A stretch of 64,000 bases of DNA from Tabrizicola soli (GTDB lineage: Bacteria > Pseudomonadota > Alphaproteobacteria > Rhodobacterales > Rhodobacteraceae), in the NCBI RefSeq assembly GCF_015999335.1, contig NZ_JAEACP010000012.1:1-64000 (forward strand), read 5' to 3'. Position 1 is the first letter of the stretch, and every line of letters begins with the position of its first letter. A program made the translations under genes and the position numbers. Shown piece by piece: positions 7,605 through 16,864 of the stretch. The notes under the pieces are model-generated. The model was not told the origin of the DNA. It was given only the letters and a program-made list of their open reading frames with translations, and made no database searches.

Positions 7605-7637
7605 GGGGCGGGATTCCGAGGGGCTTTATGCTCCCTC

Positions 7638-7669
7638 GGGATATCGGTCCAGGCGGCTGTTTCCGCACG
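7638..7669 (-). promoter_or_regulatory. Late-class phage promoter, lysis operon
   Basis: Reading the minus strand: CGTGCGGAAA, then a variable spacer, then CTGGACCGATATCCC. The distance from GTGCGG to GATATC is 17 bases, the same as at 18475, 22170 and 24150. The ATG of the endolysin is 36 bases downstream of the core. Confidence 0.75.
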
Positions 7670-7684
7670 CTTTGCGGGCTGGTT

Positions 7685-8527
7685 TCAGGCGGCCAACCGG
7701 CCGTTCTTACGGTAGTAGTTTGCCAATAGGTCTTCGGCCTTGACCCAGCTGTAGTTGAACTCGCCGTCCATCAGGTTGTCGATGAGCCACACGCCGGATT
7801 CTTCGTAGCGGCGGAGACGGTCCGGGTGCTTCGAACAGCCTGTGTTGAGGATGGTTTGCATTTGCCGGCGTCCGTTCTTCCAGATTCGAACGTCGCGGAG
7901 GTGGGTGTGGCCAAACGCCGAAGACATGCTGTTCCGGGTCTGGACGCTGTTCATAGCCAGGGCGATTTTCGGGTTCAGTCCCTCGAAATAATGCTGCAGG
8001 AGTAGGCCGTTCACATCGACCGGGGAGAGGAACGGATACGGGGTGTAGCCCTCTTTCCGGGCGATCCCATACATGTCCATCTCTGGCAGGTCCATGATGC
8101 TCCGCAGGGCTGGGTATTTCCGGCCGATGCGGTAGGGCATGTCCTCGTGGTTGCCGAAGAGGATGTGGTGCTGGCACGGGTGGATGCGTTCCAGGTGGCG
8201 CGCAGACCTGTGTTTCTCGATCGCCACCTTCCAGGGCCTCCGCAAGACCTGGAGTCCGTTGCGCCAGATCTCGATGTCTTGGCGCAGGTCGTGCCCTTCG
8301 TCGGAACCGTCGCCTCCCATCAGCGCGCCGCCCTTGTGGGTGTTTCCGCTCCGAAACTCGCCAAGGTCGCCCAGGTGGAACACGTGGTCCACGCGCTGTT
8401 CAAAGAAGAAATCGGCCGCAGCTCTCAGCACGTCCATGTCTTCGTATCGTCCCGAAGAGCACAGGTGGGTGTCGCTCAGCAAGCCAGCCCGTATGGGCTT
8501 TTTGCTGGTAATTGTGTGGAGCGACAT
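7685..8527 (-). CDS. Calcineurin-like metallophosphoesterase
   Basis: A 280-residue cytoplasmic enzyme of the two-metal phosphoesterase fold. Metal-site motifs are complete: LLSDTHL (residues 17-22), HLGDLGEF (51-58), FGNHED (about 124), QHYFEG and FGHTH (about 206). The substrate cannot be read from sequence; relatives hydrolyse phosphoproteins, nucleotides or nucleic acid ends. The gene stands alone between the tail-adhesin gene (behind a terminator) and the lysis operon, with its own promoter core, so it looks like an independently expressed accessory gene. The start ATG at 8527 has only a modest ribosome site (ATGAGG). Confidence 0.88.
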   Translation of the reverse strand: MSLHTITSKKPIRAGLLSDTHLCSSGRYEDMDVLRAAADFFFEQRVDHVFHLGDLGEFRSGNTHKGGALMGGDGSDEGHDLRQDIEIWRNGLQVLRRPWKVAIEKHRSARHLERIHPCQHHILFGNHEDMPYRIGRKYPALRSIMDLPEMDMYGIARKEGYTPYPFLSPVDVNGLLLQHYFEGLNPKIALAMNSVQTRNSMSSAFGHTHLRDVRIWKNGRRQMQTILNTGCSKHPDRLRRYEESGVWLIDNLMDGEFNYSWVKAEDLLANYYRKNGRLAA

Positions 8528-8556
8528 TGAGGCCTCATGCTGTCGTTTCCTTGTCT

Positions 8557-8570
8557 GGGATATAGGTCCC
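8557..8570 (-). promoter_or_regulatory. Candidate phage promoter core for the phosphoesterase gene
   Basis: GGGACCTATATCCC on the minus strand, 30 bp from the ATG. It keeps the GGACC and ATATCCC halves of the late-class core. CCTTTTGGGACC just upstream partly matches the TTTTGG box of the other classes. It follows immediately after the terminator hairpin. Confidence 0.55.
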
Positions 8571-8579
8571 AAAAGGAAC

Positions 8580-8602
8580 GGGCCCCAAGTTTGGGGCCCG
8601 CC
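8580..8602 (-). terminator. Intrinsic terminator after the tail adhesin gene
   Basis: A GGGCCCCAA/TTGGGGCCC hairpin directly follows the stop of the 875-aa gene and is followed on the minus strand by GTTCCTTTTG. Confidence 0.75.
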
Positions 8603-8603
8603 T

Positions 8604-11231
8604 TTATCGCAGCTCCACGATTTTGATGATGGGCGCACCCAATGCGCCGGCGACGTTCCAGGGCACCGTCAGCTCGCTTGTCCAGAAGAGGTCCGTCGAG
8701 CCGACCGACCAGCCCAGGATGCGGCCCGAGTCCGTCGGCAGGCTGCGCCGTTGAACGGCAATAGCGGAGACGGGCTGGGTGGATTCCGGCAGCTCTCCGC
8801 TCGTAGCAACCGATCTGAGAACACCAGAGGAGGCCTCTGTAAACAAGATTCCAGAGCGGCGGCGGTCACCGGAACCGTGCCATTCGCCGCCGCCGGCCTC
8901 AGTGAATCCGGACGCGAGCGAGAACAACAGATCGCCGGGGGAGGCCCAGTATCCCGCATCCAAGACCTCGCCGTTGGACCTTACCAGGACGGGGATGGGG
9001 TCAGCGACGATCGAGGAAAAAGGCCCAGAGATGGGGGCGCTCCATGCGCCATCGACCCAAACCCAGGCGTCTGTGCCGTTGGACGCTACGCGCGAGCTCT
9101 CGGGGTCGTGGTCGGCCATGGTGATGTTCGGCGCCGGCACCGGGATGGTCGACCCGAGCTCAGCGGCGTCCGCGACGTGTCGCAGGATTCCGCCGTCCAG
9201 GTAGAGCTCCGCGCCGCCCTGGTCGCCCTCGACCGAGGCGATGGCCAGGACCTGCAGCGCCGGGGTGTTCTGGCCGGACGTTATGCGGACGTCATCGAAA
9301 TACACATCGACGCGGTCACCGCCGCCTTCGAGTTCGACGATCAGGAGGGCGCCGGTGGCGTCCGGGAACGGGAGGCTAAGCTCTTCCCATTGCCCTGTCT
9401 TCGTGGCCGCAACTTCGACCGTCGTTTTGTTGACCCACTCTGGGAGAGGTGAGCCGTTGAGGCTTATGGACGAGGCCAGGGTCACAAAATGGATCGCAAA
9501 GGCGCCGTCGCGCAAGATGATGCCGCCGTTCTGGTTGTCGGCCGTAGTCGTGAAATACCGAAGGCCTCCCGCGGTGGAGGTCGCGATGCTGCCGCCAATG
9601 AACCATGCCAGCACCTTTGACTCTTGGAACCGCAGCTCTTCGTGACTGTCCAGGTCGCCGATGGAAAGAAAAACCGGGCGGTCGTAGATCGACCCGTCCT
9701 GGCGGCGCAGCTCGAAGACGCGCGTTCCGCTGCTGCCGTTCTCGCCGTTGAACACAGAAACCGTGCCAGAAACGACGACCAGATTCAGCTGCTCGCCCTC
9801 TGGGGATCGCGCGAAGTTCGCGCAGGTGTTGCCCACAAACGTCCGCGTTCCGGTCGGCAATGCGACATCGTCCTGGGAAACCACCCGCAGGGTCCCAATC
9901 TGATCTCCGTCGCCGCGATAGCACTGGACGGACACCTGCAGGTCGGTGGACCCGTCCGGGATCTCCACTGCCTGTCGAATCTTGAACGGCCCCGTCACTG
10001 TTTGCCAGTCGCGCGTTATGTAGTGCTTGGAGCCTGGGCGCTGGGGAGGCTGGGTGGTGCGCAGCGGTCGCGGTGGCTGGGCGCCGAGAGACGTCCACCC
10101 CGTCAGGTCGCCCGTTTCAAAGTCGCCGTTGACCACGGCAACTTCCACCTTCGAGGTCGTTGTCTCAGCCAGTTGGACGAGCTGGAACGGGTCGGCGATT
10201 CTGGGGGCGGTGAACACCTGGCCGGCGTCGTCGAGGACAAAGATTCCGGCTTTGGTGGCCACGATGTCGACCAGGCCGCCCGTGCCGGTGATGTTCACAG
10301 GTGCCCACGTGGCGCCGCAGTCCTCCGAGACAGACACGCTGGATCCATGGAGCGCGTAAAGCAAGCCGGAGCCGGCCGGGGGAGGTGTCGATACAAGCGG
10401 AAGGCCGGTTGTTGGGTCGGTGTATTCGTTCTCCGTTTCGGGATTCGGAGTGTTGGGCTTCGGACCCTTGGGATCCCATGGCTTCGGCGTGGGCGGCGTC
10501 GTCCCGTCGCCTGGGACGGGTTCGGTGGCGTCCGGGTCGGGCTCTTGCGGGTCCATGCCTTCCATTCCCGCGGGGCCGCTCAAGAGGACCACTGTGGCCT
10601 TGCCGGTGCGCTCGTTGTAGGAGATGAGGAACAGGTCGCTGGTGCCGGCCAGGCGCGGGCCTTCCGCGAGGAGCTCGTCGAGCCCCTGCGGGACCACGCC
10701 TTTGGCGAGCATCGCATACGTGATCGGGCTGTCTTCCCCGATCAGCAGCGCGAGGTCTTCCTGTTCCCACAGTTCCGCTTTCCAGGCCGCCGTGGTAAAG
10801 GCGTAGTCCGAGCTGAAGCTCAGTGTGGTGTCGGTTGGGTAGTAGACTTCGAGGAAGCACCAGCGCTGGCGGTGCCGGTATTTTCCCAGCTTGGTGTGCT
10901 GCGACGTGGGGACGCCGTCGGGCTTTGTCAGCGAAATCAGGAAGGGGCCGCCTGGGGACCGGACTACAAAATAGCCGAACTCGCCAGGGCGCACAGCGAA
11001 CCCGGGGTCGTCGGCTTCGGTGAACTCCCAGTATTGCGCGGTGGTCATGAGGCTGCGCAGCTCGAATCCTTGGTTGATCGTCTGGCCCCAGTTCTTGTGT
11101 CCACGCTCTGGTGCAACGACGCCGCCGCCGGACAGCACCATGACGCCAGGCTTCTGGTCGTCCGTTGGCGTGATGGTGGGGGCCTTCACTTCGGGAAGGC
11201 CAAGGCCGGCGATTTTGCGTTCAAAACTCAT
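8604..11231 (-). CDS. Large tail-tip/receptor-binding protein (875 aa)
   Basis: The last gene of the tail operon and the largest prophage protein, probably an exposed tail fibre or spike. A proline-rich linker near residues 225-270 (PTPKPWDPKGPKPNTPNPETE) separates an N-terminal part, likely particle-bound, from a C-terminal part rich in beta strands. The latter contains a photosystem/sialidase-like repeat (SVSEDCGATWAPVNITG), a segment like a carbohydrate-binding or F5/8-type module (VVNGDFETGDLTGW), and a second DVYFDDVRIT jelly-roll-like strand pattern. Those motifs suggest polysaccharide recognition. Its start overlaps the previous gene by 4 bases. Domain names are from pattern recognition only. 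Confidence 0.7.
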   Translation of the reverse strand: MSFERKIAGLGLPEVKAPTITPTDDQKPGVMVLSGGGVVAPERGHKNWGQTINQGFELRSLMTTAQYWEFTEADDPGFAVRPGEFGYFVVRSPGGPFLISLTKPDGVPTSQHTKLGKYRHRQRWCFLEVYYPTDTTLSFSSDYAFTTAAWKAELWEQEDLALLIGEDSPITYAMLAKGVVPQGLDELLAEGPRLAGTSDLFLISYNERTGKATVVLLSGPAGMEGMDPQEPDPDATEPVPGDGTTPPTPKPWDPKGPKPNTPNPETENEYTDPTTGLPLVSTPPPAGSGLLYALHGSSVSVSEDCGATWAPVNITGTGGLVDIVATKAGIFVLDDAGQVFTAPRIADPFQLVQLAETTTSKVEVAVVNGDFETGDLTGWTSLGAQPPRPLRTTQPPQRPGSKHYITRDWQTVTGPFKIRQAVEIPDGSTDLQVSVQCYRGDGDQIGTLRVVSQDDVALPTGTRTFVGNTCANFARSPEGEQLNLVVVSGTVSVFNGENGSSGTRVFELRRQDGSIYDRPVFLSIGDLDSHEELRFQESKVLAWFIGGSIATSTAGGLRYFTTTADNQNGGIILRDGAFAIHFVTLASSISLNGSPLPEWVNKTTVEVAATKTGQWEELSLPFPDATGALLIVELEGGGDRVDVYFDDVRITSGQNTPALQVLAIASVEGDQGGAELYLDGGILRHVADAAELGSTIPVPAPNITMADHDPESSRVASNGTDAWVWVDGAWSAPISGPFSSIVADPIPVLVRSNGEVLDAGYWASPGDLLFSLASGFTEAGGGEWHGSGDRRRSGILFTEASSGVLRSVATSGELPESTQPVSAIAVQRRSLPTDSGRILGWSVGSTDLFWTSELTVPWNVAGALGAPIIKIVELR

Positions 11232-12925
11232 GTCTGCACCTGCGTTGGGATTCCGATTGCCCCGTAGATAGGGAAGGAAACGGCCTGCTCAAAACTGGTG
11301 GCCGCGGCGGGGTAGGTGTGGATCTGGATGACGGTCTCGGGCACGTCGAGACTGCCCTCTGTGACCGACCCCTCTGGCACATTCTCCTCAAACCATTCCA
11401 GCTGCGCGCGGCCGTCGTTGTCGACGAACACGTCCATGCGGCCGATGGATTCCGGCGTGCTGCCCTCGGCCGTGCCGATGGTTGGCGCGGCGATGTCGCC
11501 CAGGCCCGCCGCGCAGGCGATGGTGCCAGAGAAAGACGCGCGGCCGTTGGCCCAAGAGAGGCTGTATTCGACCAGGCGGCCGGTGGCGAAACCGCCGGGC
11601 AGCTTGGGCGACTCCAGGGAGATGGTCATGTCGTGCGTCACCAGCCATGGACGGGCCGGCATGGGCGCCTCGAACGAGATCCGCACGCTGCGCGCGGCCA
11701 GCCTGGCGCGGGCTTTCATGCGTTCCAGCGCGTGTTCCACGGCCGCCCGGCCACGGGCGCTCTTGAAGAAACTGACGTATTGGCGGGTGGCGATGTAACT
11801 GGACGGGCCAAGGAGCGACCACTCGGCCGCCGTCCTGGTGCGCCCCGAGATGTGCTCGGTGCGGCAGCGGTAAGCATTGCGGCCATCCACCACCTCGTCG
11901 TCGACCTCATACGTGGTGTTTGGCGACCAGGGCGCGCGACGGTCACGCTCGACCAGATCGCGCAGCTCCATCTCTTCCCACTCTTCGGACTGGCCGATGA
12001 CGCCAGCTTGGGCGCGGGACTGGACGGACATGGTCGCGGTCTCGGTGCGGGCGACTTCCCACCGGTATTCGACCTCAATGTGCGCGTCGATCTCGTAGCG
12101 CATGAGGGTGGTGGCCTGGGTGCCTTCGAACGTCCACTCGGGGTCGAGCTCTTCGTCCGTGACGGCCCACACGACAGCGTAGCCATCCTCTGGCGTTTCG
12201 GCCTTTTCGATGGTGGAACGGACGACTGTGAACCCATCGCTGAGCGTCGAGCCTTCCTTGGGGAACGATTCGATGAGGCCGTCGGGCGTCATGCTCGACA
12301 GGTTCCAAAACTGCCCACCGTCGTCGAACCGCATAGCGGCGAGCTGCTTCCATTTGGCCGTCAGTTTGACGCCGTATTTGGTCGCGACATTGCTTTCCAG
12401 GCTGTAGGAGACCGACCCGTTCAGGGGCTGGATTTCCATGTTCGTGGCGCCGCCCAGGGCGTCGCAGAGGGACGGCACGCCCTGGATGCGGCTGTGGGCC
12501 AGGACCTCGGAGCGGCCGGCCAGGAGCTCGGCCCAGTCGTCGTCGCGTCCGTCCGGGATGAACAGGGGATCCCAGTATGGGGCGACCTTGGCGCCCTCTG
12601 CCAGGACGGCCAGCTGCGCGTCGAGCACGGCAGGGTCGGCAGGGCGGGAGACCGCTTCGAGCGTTAGCTTCTGGTCAACGAGGCCGCGCGGGACTCCGGT
12701 GAGGATGCCGTCGAACAGGAGGCGCCCTTTGGTGGAGATGAGGACCCGGCGGCCGTCCAGGCTGGACAGTGAGGCCTGCGGATTGGTGACCGTGATCCGG
12801 GCCGTTGCCAGCTCGCTTTCGCGGTGGTTGAACGTCACATCGAAGGGGCCCAGGTCGTGGCGCTGGTGGACGGCGGGGTTCCACGCCTCGGTGTCGCCGA
12901 CGATGGCAAGGTAGCGTTGGCTCAT
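11228..12925 (-). CDS. Tail-tip/baseplate protein with carbohydrate-binding-like insert (565 aa)
   Basis: The N-terminal 100 residues (DLGPFDVTFNHRESELATARITV...) look like a small tail-hub or Dit-like beta domain. Near residues 340-385 there is a compact APWSPNTTYEVDDEVV...YRCRTEH...W segment, the signature of CBM5/12-type chitin-binding-like modules often found in tail proteins. The C-terminus holds another beta-rich segment. It overlaps its neighbours by 4 bases on both sides, so it is translated as part of the tail operon. A role in host-surface contact or hub formation is inferred. Confidence 0.65.
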   Translation of the reverse strand: MSQRYLAIVGDTEAWNPAVHQRHDLGPFDVTFNHRESELATARITVTNPQASLSSLDGRRVLISTKGRLLFDGILTGVPRGLVDQKLTLEAVSRPADPAVLDAQLAVLAEGAKVAPYWDPLFIPDGRDDDWAELLAGRSEVLAHSRIQGVPSLCDALGGATNMEIQPLNGSVSYSLESNVATKYGVKLTAKWKQLAAMRFDDGGQFWNLSSMTPDGLIESFPKEGSTLSDGFTVVRSTIEKAETPEDGYAVVWAVTDEELDPEWTFEGTQATTLMRYEIDAHIEVEYRWEVARTETATMSVQSRAQAGVIGQSEEWEEMELRDLVERDRRAPWSPNTTYEVDDEVVDGRNAYRCRTEHISGRTRTAAEWSLLGPSSYIATRQYVSFFKSARGRAAVEHALERMKARARLAARSVRISFEAPMPARPWLVTHDMTISLESPKLPGGFATGRLVEYSLSWANGRASFSGTIACAAGLGDIAAPTIGTAEGSTPESIGRMDVFVDNDGRAQLEWFEENVPEGSVTEGSLDVPETVIQIHTYPAAATSFEQAVSFPIYGAIGIPTQVQT

Positions 12926-13152
12926 GGGGCGGGTTCCTCAGTGGGCGGGTCCAGGTCGAGGGCGTAGAAATCGCCCGTCTCCGAAATAAATAGGGAACCA
13001 GGGCCCGCCTGGACAAACGGATCCAGGACCCAATTTCCGGCGATGCCGAGGACCTCGCTGGGAAACTCCGGCCCGGAGCCGGCCGGCGCCTCGATGACGG
13101 TTTCGACGATGCCGTCGACGCCAACAAGCGCCAGTCTCACGTTGTCGCTCAT
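12922..13152 (-). CDS. Small tail-operon protein (76 aa)
   Basis: MSDNVRLALVGVDGIVETVIEA..., ending in an acidic proline-rich tail (DLDPPTEEPAP). It overlaps both neighbouring tail genes by 4 bases. Short proteins of this look beside fibre genes may be fibre chaperones or small tail-tip components; no family is recognised. Confidence 0.65.
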   Translation of the reverse strand: MSDNVRLALVGVDGIVETVIEAPAGSGPEFPSEVLGIAGNWVLDPFVQAGPGSLFISETGDFYALDLDPPTEEPAP

Positions 13153-15089
13153 GCTGCGAGTCTCCGCTTCACGATGAAGATTGCCCGGCCGCTGCCTCCA
13201 GCTCCGCCGAGGCGTGGTCCGGCCGTGCCAGCGCCGTTTGCACCCGCGCCGCCGCCGCCAGTGTTAGCTGTTCCGGCGGTGCCGCTTGCGGTGCCGCCTG
13301 CATCCGGATTCGTGCTCGCACCGCCGTTCCTGCCAGTTCCTCTCAGGGTGCCCGCCCCGGCCGGGAAGCCGGCCGCACCGCCGCCGCAAAACTGCAGAGT
13401 CGTCCACAGAGTGATGCGCAGACCACCGCCGCCGTTCTGCCGAGAGCTGGAACTCCCAGCAAAGCCACCGCCGGTATACCCACCGCCGCCGCCACCAAAC
13501 TGGTTTCCGGCTGTCCCGCTGGCAGCCCCCGCTGCCCCGCTCGAACCATATGCAAAATCCGTAGCGAGGCCGGCCGCGCCCGCCGCAGTCGCAGAACCGC
13601 CACCGCCACCGCCACAACCGCCCGCTCCGCCAGCCTGGCTGGTGGTGCCTCCGCGGCCGCCACCCTCGGCGACTCTTGAAAGTTCGGAGCCGGGCATTCC
13701 GAAGAATGTGTCAGATCCTTTTGTGCCGGCCGCGCCGCCAGATCCGACGGTTACTGGGTATGTCCCGGCAGGCAGATAGACGCGGCCACGGACGAATGCC
13801 CCAGCGCCGCCGCCGCCGCCAGATGCGGTGGAGGTGACCGTTCCACCGCCACCGCCGCCGCCAGCAAGGATGTATTCCAGCCAGCCTGCCTGAAGAACGG
13901 TCAGCGTGCCGGATGCAGTGAAATCTTCTGCGTCATAGACCGTCGACACGCCGCCGTCGGTGTCCGTCCAAGTCTGCGTCGTCCCACCGAGGATGACGGC
14001 TTCGGGCAGGTTGTCGGGGCTCAGGGCGAACATCGCCACCGCCACGTCGGTCGACTGCCCCGTTGGCAGCGTCGCGGAGAACGTGGCGGCGAACGCGCCG
14101 TATGCCGTGGGCGTGCCGGATACCACACCGTCGGTCAGCGTCAGGCCGGCCGGCAGGGAGCCGAGCACCAAGGCGAACGTCGGAGCGGCGGTCGTGTTCG
14201 CGACGTCCACTAGAGTCGCCAGGTCCAGGCTGTATGCCTCCCCGACCGTGTAGTTTTGAAGGGCCAGCCCGTTGGACGAGATGGTCGGCAGGGCGGCGTA
14301 AAACGGAATCGTCTGGACGGCGAGCGCCGTGCCAGATCCAGCCCCAACGGTGGCGACGAACAGGCCCGGCGCGGTCGGCGTGCCGGTGATGTAGCCATTG
14401 CTCGCCAGGGTCAAGCCGGGAGGCAGGGTGCCAACGCCGGGCGCATAAACAACGGCCATGCCCGTGTTTGTGCTGACGAGTGGGTTCAGGTTGAGCTCGA
14501 AGGGCACGCCGACGGTGAAGGTGCGCAGGCCCGTCGGGGCGAACGAGATCGTGTCGCCGTCGCTCTCGCCCACGACTTCGCCTGCTTGCTCGATGAGCTC
14601 GATGGACCACGACGCGTCGGCGCGGCCCTGCGAGCCCCCGGGGCCGCTGCGTGCCACCACACGGCAGTCCATGATGGGGCGGAATCGGATGGCCACAGCG
14701 CCTGGGATGACGACGGTGCGCGAGCCCGAGGCCGTGGAGCCTACCGGGTTGTCGTCGGCGTCCACGCCGTAGACCGTGCCCGGCACGGGGTCGTATTTCA
14801 GCGTCGCGGCCGGGCCTGGAACGGCGAACTCGAAGGGCGCTTGTAGGGTGACCACATCGCCCTGCCAGAGGTCGGAAATCGGGGCCGGAGTCTGGTCGGT
14901 GCAGGAGATCGAGACGGCGTGGAGCCGGAACGCCGTATCGCCGGTCCACACGGCGTTGGCGTTCCAGTCCAACTCCACCGCGCCGTCGCTCTGGATCTGA
15001 CGCACGTCGAACTGGAGATAGCGGCGCGCGCCCTTTGGGAACACGATCTCGGTCGCGCCTTTGTAGAGTTTCCAGGGGAATTTGCTCAT
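13149..15089 (-). CDS. Tail adhesin with Ig-like repeats and glycine-rich tip (646 aa)
   Basis: Three zones are visible. Residues 1-190 form a beta-rich N-terminal part that probably docks on the tail tip. Residues about 190-370 contain two related putative Ig-like (He_PIG) repeats, each with the pattern LPPGLTL...G.ITGTPTA.G or LPAGLTL..GVVSGTPTAYG. Residues about 415-640 are dominated by runs of Gly with Ala/Ser/Thr (AGGGGGGGT, GGCGGGGGG, FGGGGGGYTGGGF), ending in IFIVKRRLAA. Glycine-rich tips of this kind in T-even gp38-type adhesins fold as stacked polyglycine-II helices that bind outer-membrane receptors. The gene directly follows the tape measure, an unusual position for an adhesin. Confidence 0.75.
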   Translation of the reverse strand: MSKFPWKLYKGATEIVFPKGARRYLQFDVRQIQSDGAVELDWNANAVWTGDTAFRLHAVSISCTDQTPAPISDLWQGDVVTLQAPFEFAVPGPAATLKYDPVPGTVYGVDADDNPVGSTASGSRTVVIPGAVAIRFRPIMDCRVVARSGPGGSQGRADASWSIELIEQAGEVVGESDGDTISFAPTGLRTFTVGVPFELNLNPLVSTNTGMAVVYAPGVGTLPPGLTLASNGYITGTPTAPGLFVATVGAGSGTALAVQTIPFYAALPTISSNGLALQNYTVGEAYSLDLATLVDVANTTAAPTFALVLGSLPAGLTLTDGVVSGTPTAYGAFAATFSATLPTGQSTDVAVAMFALSPDNLPEAVILGGTTQTWTDTDGGVSTVYDAEDFTASGTLTVLQAGWLEYILAGGGGGGGTVTSTASGGGGGAGAFVRGRVYLPAGTYPVTVGSGGAAGTKGSDTFFGMPGSELSRVAEGGGRGGTTSQAGGAGGCGGGGGGSATAAGAAGLATDFAYGSSGAAGAASGTAGNQFGGGGGGYTGGGFAGSSSSRQNGGGGLRITLWTTLQFCGGGAAGFPAGAGTLRGTGRNGGASTNPDAGGTASGTAGTANTGGGGAGANGAGTAGPRLGGAGGSGRAIFIVKRRLAA

Positions 15090-16861
15090 CTCATGGCCCT
15101 CGATTGGTTGGTCGGCCGCGTCAGGGACTTGGCGTTCTGGTCTTCTTGGAGAGCCTTCGCGACATCGTTCGGCGCCACCATCTCGTAGGTCTTCTGGTCG
15201 ATCTTCAGGTTGATTGGGGTGCCCGGAGCTGGGGGTTGGGCTTTTTCAGCCGCCGTTTGCATGAGGCCCGCTTGCTGGGCGTCGACGGACTCCGGCATGC
15301 TGGGCTCGTCCGAGCCACCGAGCCACCAGGGCAGCCAGGACCGGATCTCGTCCCACCAAGAATAGATGGCGACGCCCACGGCCACAAAAGCGGCGATTAT
15401 CAGGGCTGGGATTGCGCCGATGGCTCCGACGATGGCGAGGATTGGCAGGGCGATGGTCGAGAGGAGGTAGAGCCCCGCGCCGATGGCGAGGATGGTGCCG
15501 TTGGTGTTGGCCAGAAGGTCCACCACGGTGGTAAGGGCCGGCACGATGATGTCGGTGAACACCGTTCCCAGGCCCACAAGGGTGTCGACGAGGGTCAGCA
15601 CCCAGGTGTTCACGACGTCGCCCTGGCGGCCCTCGAAGATGGCCATGAAGTCGTTGAAGACGGACAAGACCTTGTCGGCGATGGTCTTGCCGAGCTCGAC
15701 GAGCTTGTCCCGGTTTTCGTCGATAAGGGTGCCCAGGCGGATGAAGATCTCGGTGAACGGGGCAAACAGGGGCGCGGTGAGGTCGGCACGCAGGCCGGTC
15801 ATGCGCTGGCTCAGGTCGTCGAAGCGGTCGTTGAAAGCCTCGGCTTCCAGGGCGGTGGCCTCAGTGACGACGAGGCCGAACTTCTGGGCGGTCTCCACGG
15901 CCTGGTCCAGGCCCTCGACCCCGATCTCGATGAACGAGGCCATCTGCGGCCCCATCTTGTTGCCGAAGATCTCCGCGGCGGCCGTCGCGCGGGCGCCGGC
16001 GTCTTCGATCTGCATGAGCTTGCCGATCACGTCGCGCAACACGTCGTCGAACTTGCGGACCTCTCCGCTGGCGGTCTTGGTCGCGATGCCCATGCGCTTG
16101 AGCACGGCGCCGTCCATGGACTGGGCGTCAGCGATCTCTTCCGCGTCCATGCCGGTCGTGTCGATGGGTTTGCCTGGGTCGTTGGCCTTCTCCATCTGGA
16201 CGCGCAGCTTCTGGAAGGCTTTCCCAAGGGTGGCCAGGTCCACGGCCGACTGTTCGGCGGCGAAGGCGTAGGCGGAGAGGGTTTCCAGGTTGGTGTTGGT
16301 CGAGCGGGCCATCTTGATCAGCTCGTCCTGGCGCTCGGCTTCTGCCTGGACGGCCACGAAGGTCGCGGTGCCGGCTGCAAGACCTGCTGCGCCTGCTGCG
16401 ACGACGCCTGTGGCGCCGGCCTTCAAGCCGGCCCTGGCGAAGCCCTGGACCTTGCCCATGCTGTGCTTGACGTTGTCGGCGATGCGCTCCCAGGTCGTGC
16501 GGGTGTCGCGGCCGATGCTGTTGTTGATCTGCTGGATGCGCGACTCCATCGCGGCCTGGGCGCGGGTGATCTCGTCGGCCGAAGCTGTTCCAGCGTTTTG
16601 GAGGTCGCGGAAGGCGGTCTCGAGCGTGGCGATCTGGGCGTCGGCCACCGCCTCGGACTTGACGCCGAGCTGGCGCAGGGCCTTTTCGGCAGCGGAAAGA
16701 CCGGCCGCACCCGCGCCGCCCACGTTCCCAAGGCCGCCCGCCGCATTGCTTGCCGCGCTCGAGAGGCCGTTGACGGCGCCGGTCAGGCCCGTGATCTGGC
16801 CAACGGCGGCCGCAACATCGGCCATGAACGCGATCACAAGGGGGCGGGAGCCGGCGGCCAT
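15086..16861 (-). CDS. Tail tape measure protein (591 aa)
   Basis: The protein sets tail length and is packed inside the tail tube. It has long helical stretches (residues 60-120 and 200-380), a hydrophobic Ala/Gly-rich span near 148-175 and a strong hydrophobic block near 455-500 (ILAIGAGLYLLSTIALPILAIVGAIGAIPALIIAAFVAVGV, quoted here in pieces: ILAIGAGLYLL and PILAIVGAIG). It follows the frameshifted chaperone directly, the invariant siphovirus order. At roughly 1.5 angstrom per residue the length suggests a rather short tail of about 90 nm; that figure is a rule of thumb, not a measurement. Confidence 0.92.
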   Translation of the reverse strand: MAAGSRPLVIAFMADVAAAVGQITGLTGAVNGLSSAASNAAGGLGNVGGAGAAGLSAAEKALRQLGVKSEAVADAQIATLETAFRDLQNAGTASADEITRAQAAMESRIQQINNSIGRDTRTTWERIADNVKHSMGKVQGFARAGLKAGATGVVAAGAAGLAAGTATFVAVQAEAERQDELIKMARSTNTNLETLSAYAFAAEQSAVDLATLGKAFQKLRVQMEKANDPGKPIDTTGMDAEEIADAQSMDGAVLKRMGIATKTASGEVRKFDDVLRDVIGKLMQIEDAGARATAAAEIFGNKMGPQMASFIEIGVEGLDQAVETAQKFGLVVTEATALEAEAFNDRFDDLSQRMTGLRADLTAPLFAPFTEIFIRLGTLIDENRDKLVELGKTIADKVLSVFNDFMAIFEGRQGDVVNTWVLTLVDTLVGLGTVFTDIIVPALTTVVDLLANTNGTILAIGAGLYLLSTIALPILAIVGAIGAIPALIIAAFVAVGVAIYSWWDEIRSWLPWWLGGSDEPSMPESVDAQQAGLMQTAAEKAQPPAPGTPINLKIDQKTYEMVAPNDVAKALQEDQNAKSLTRPTNQSRAMR

Positions 16862-16864
16862 GGG

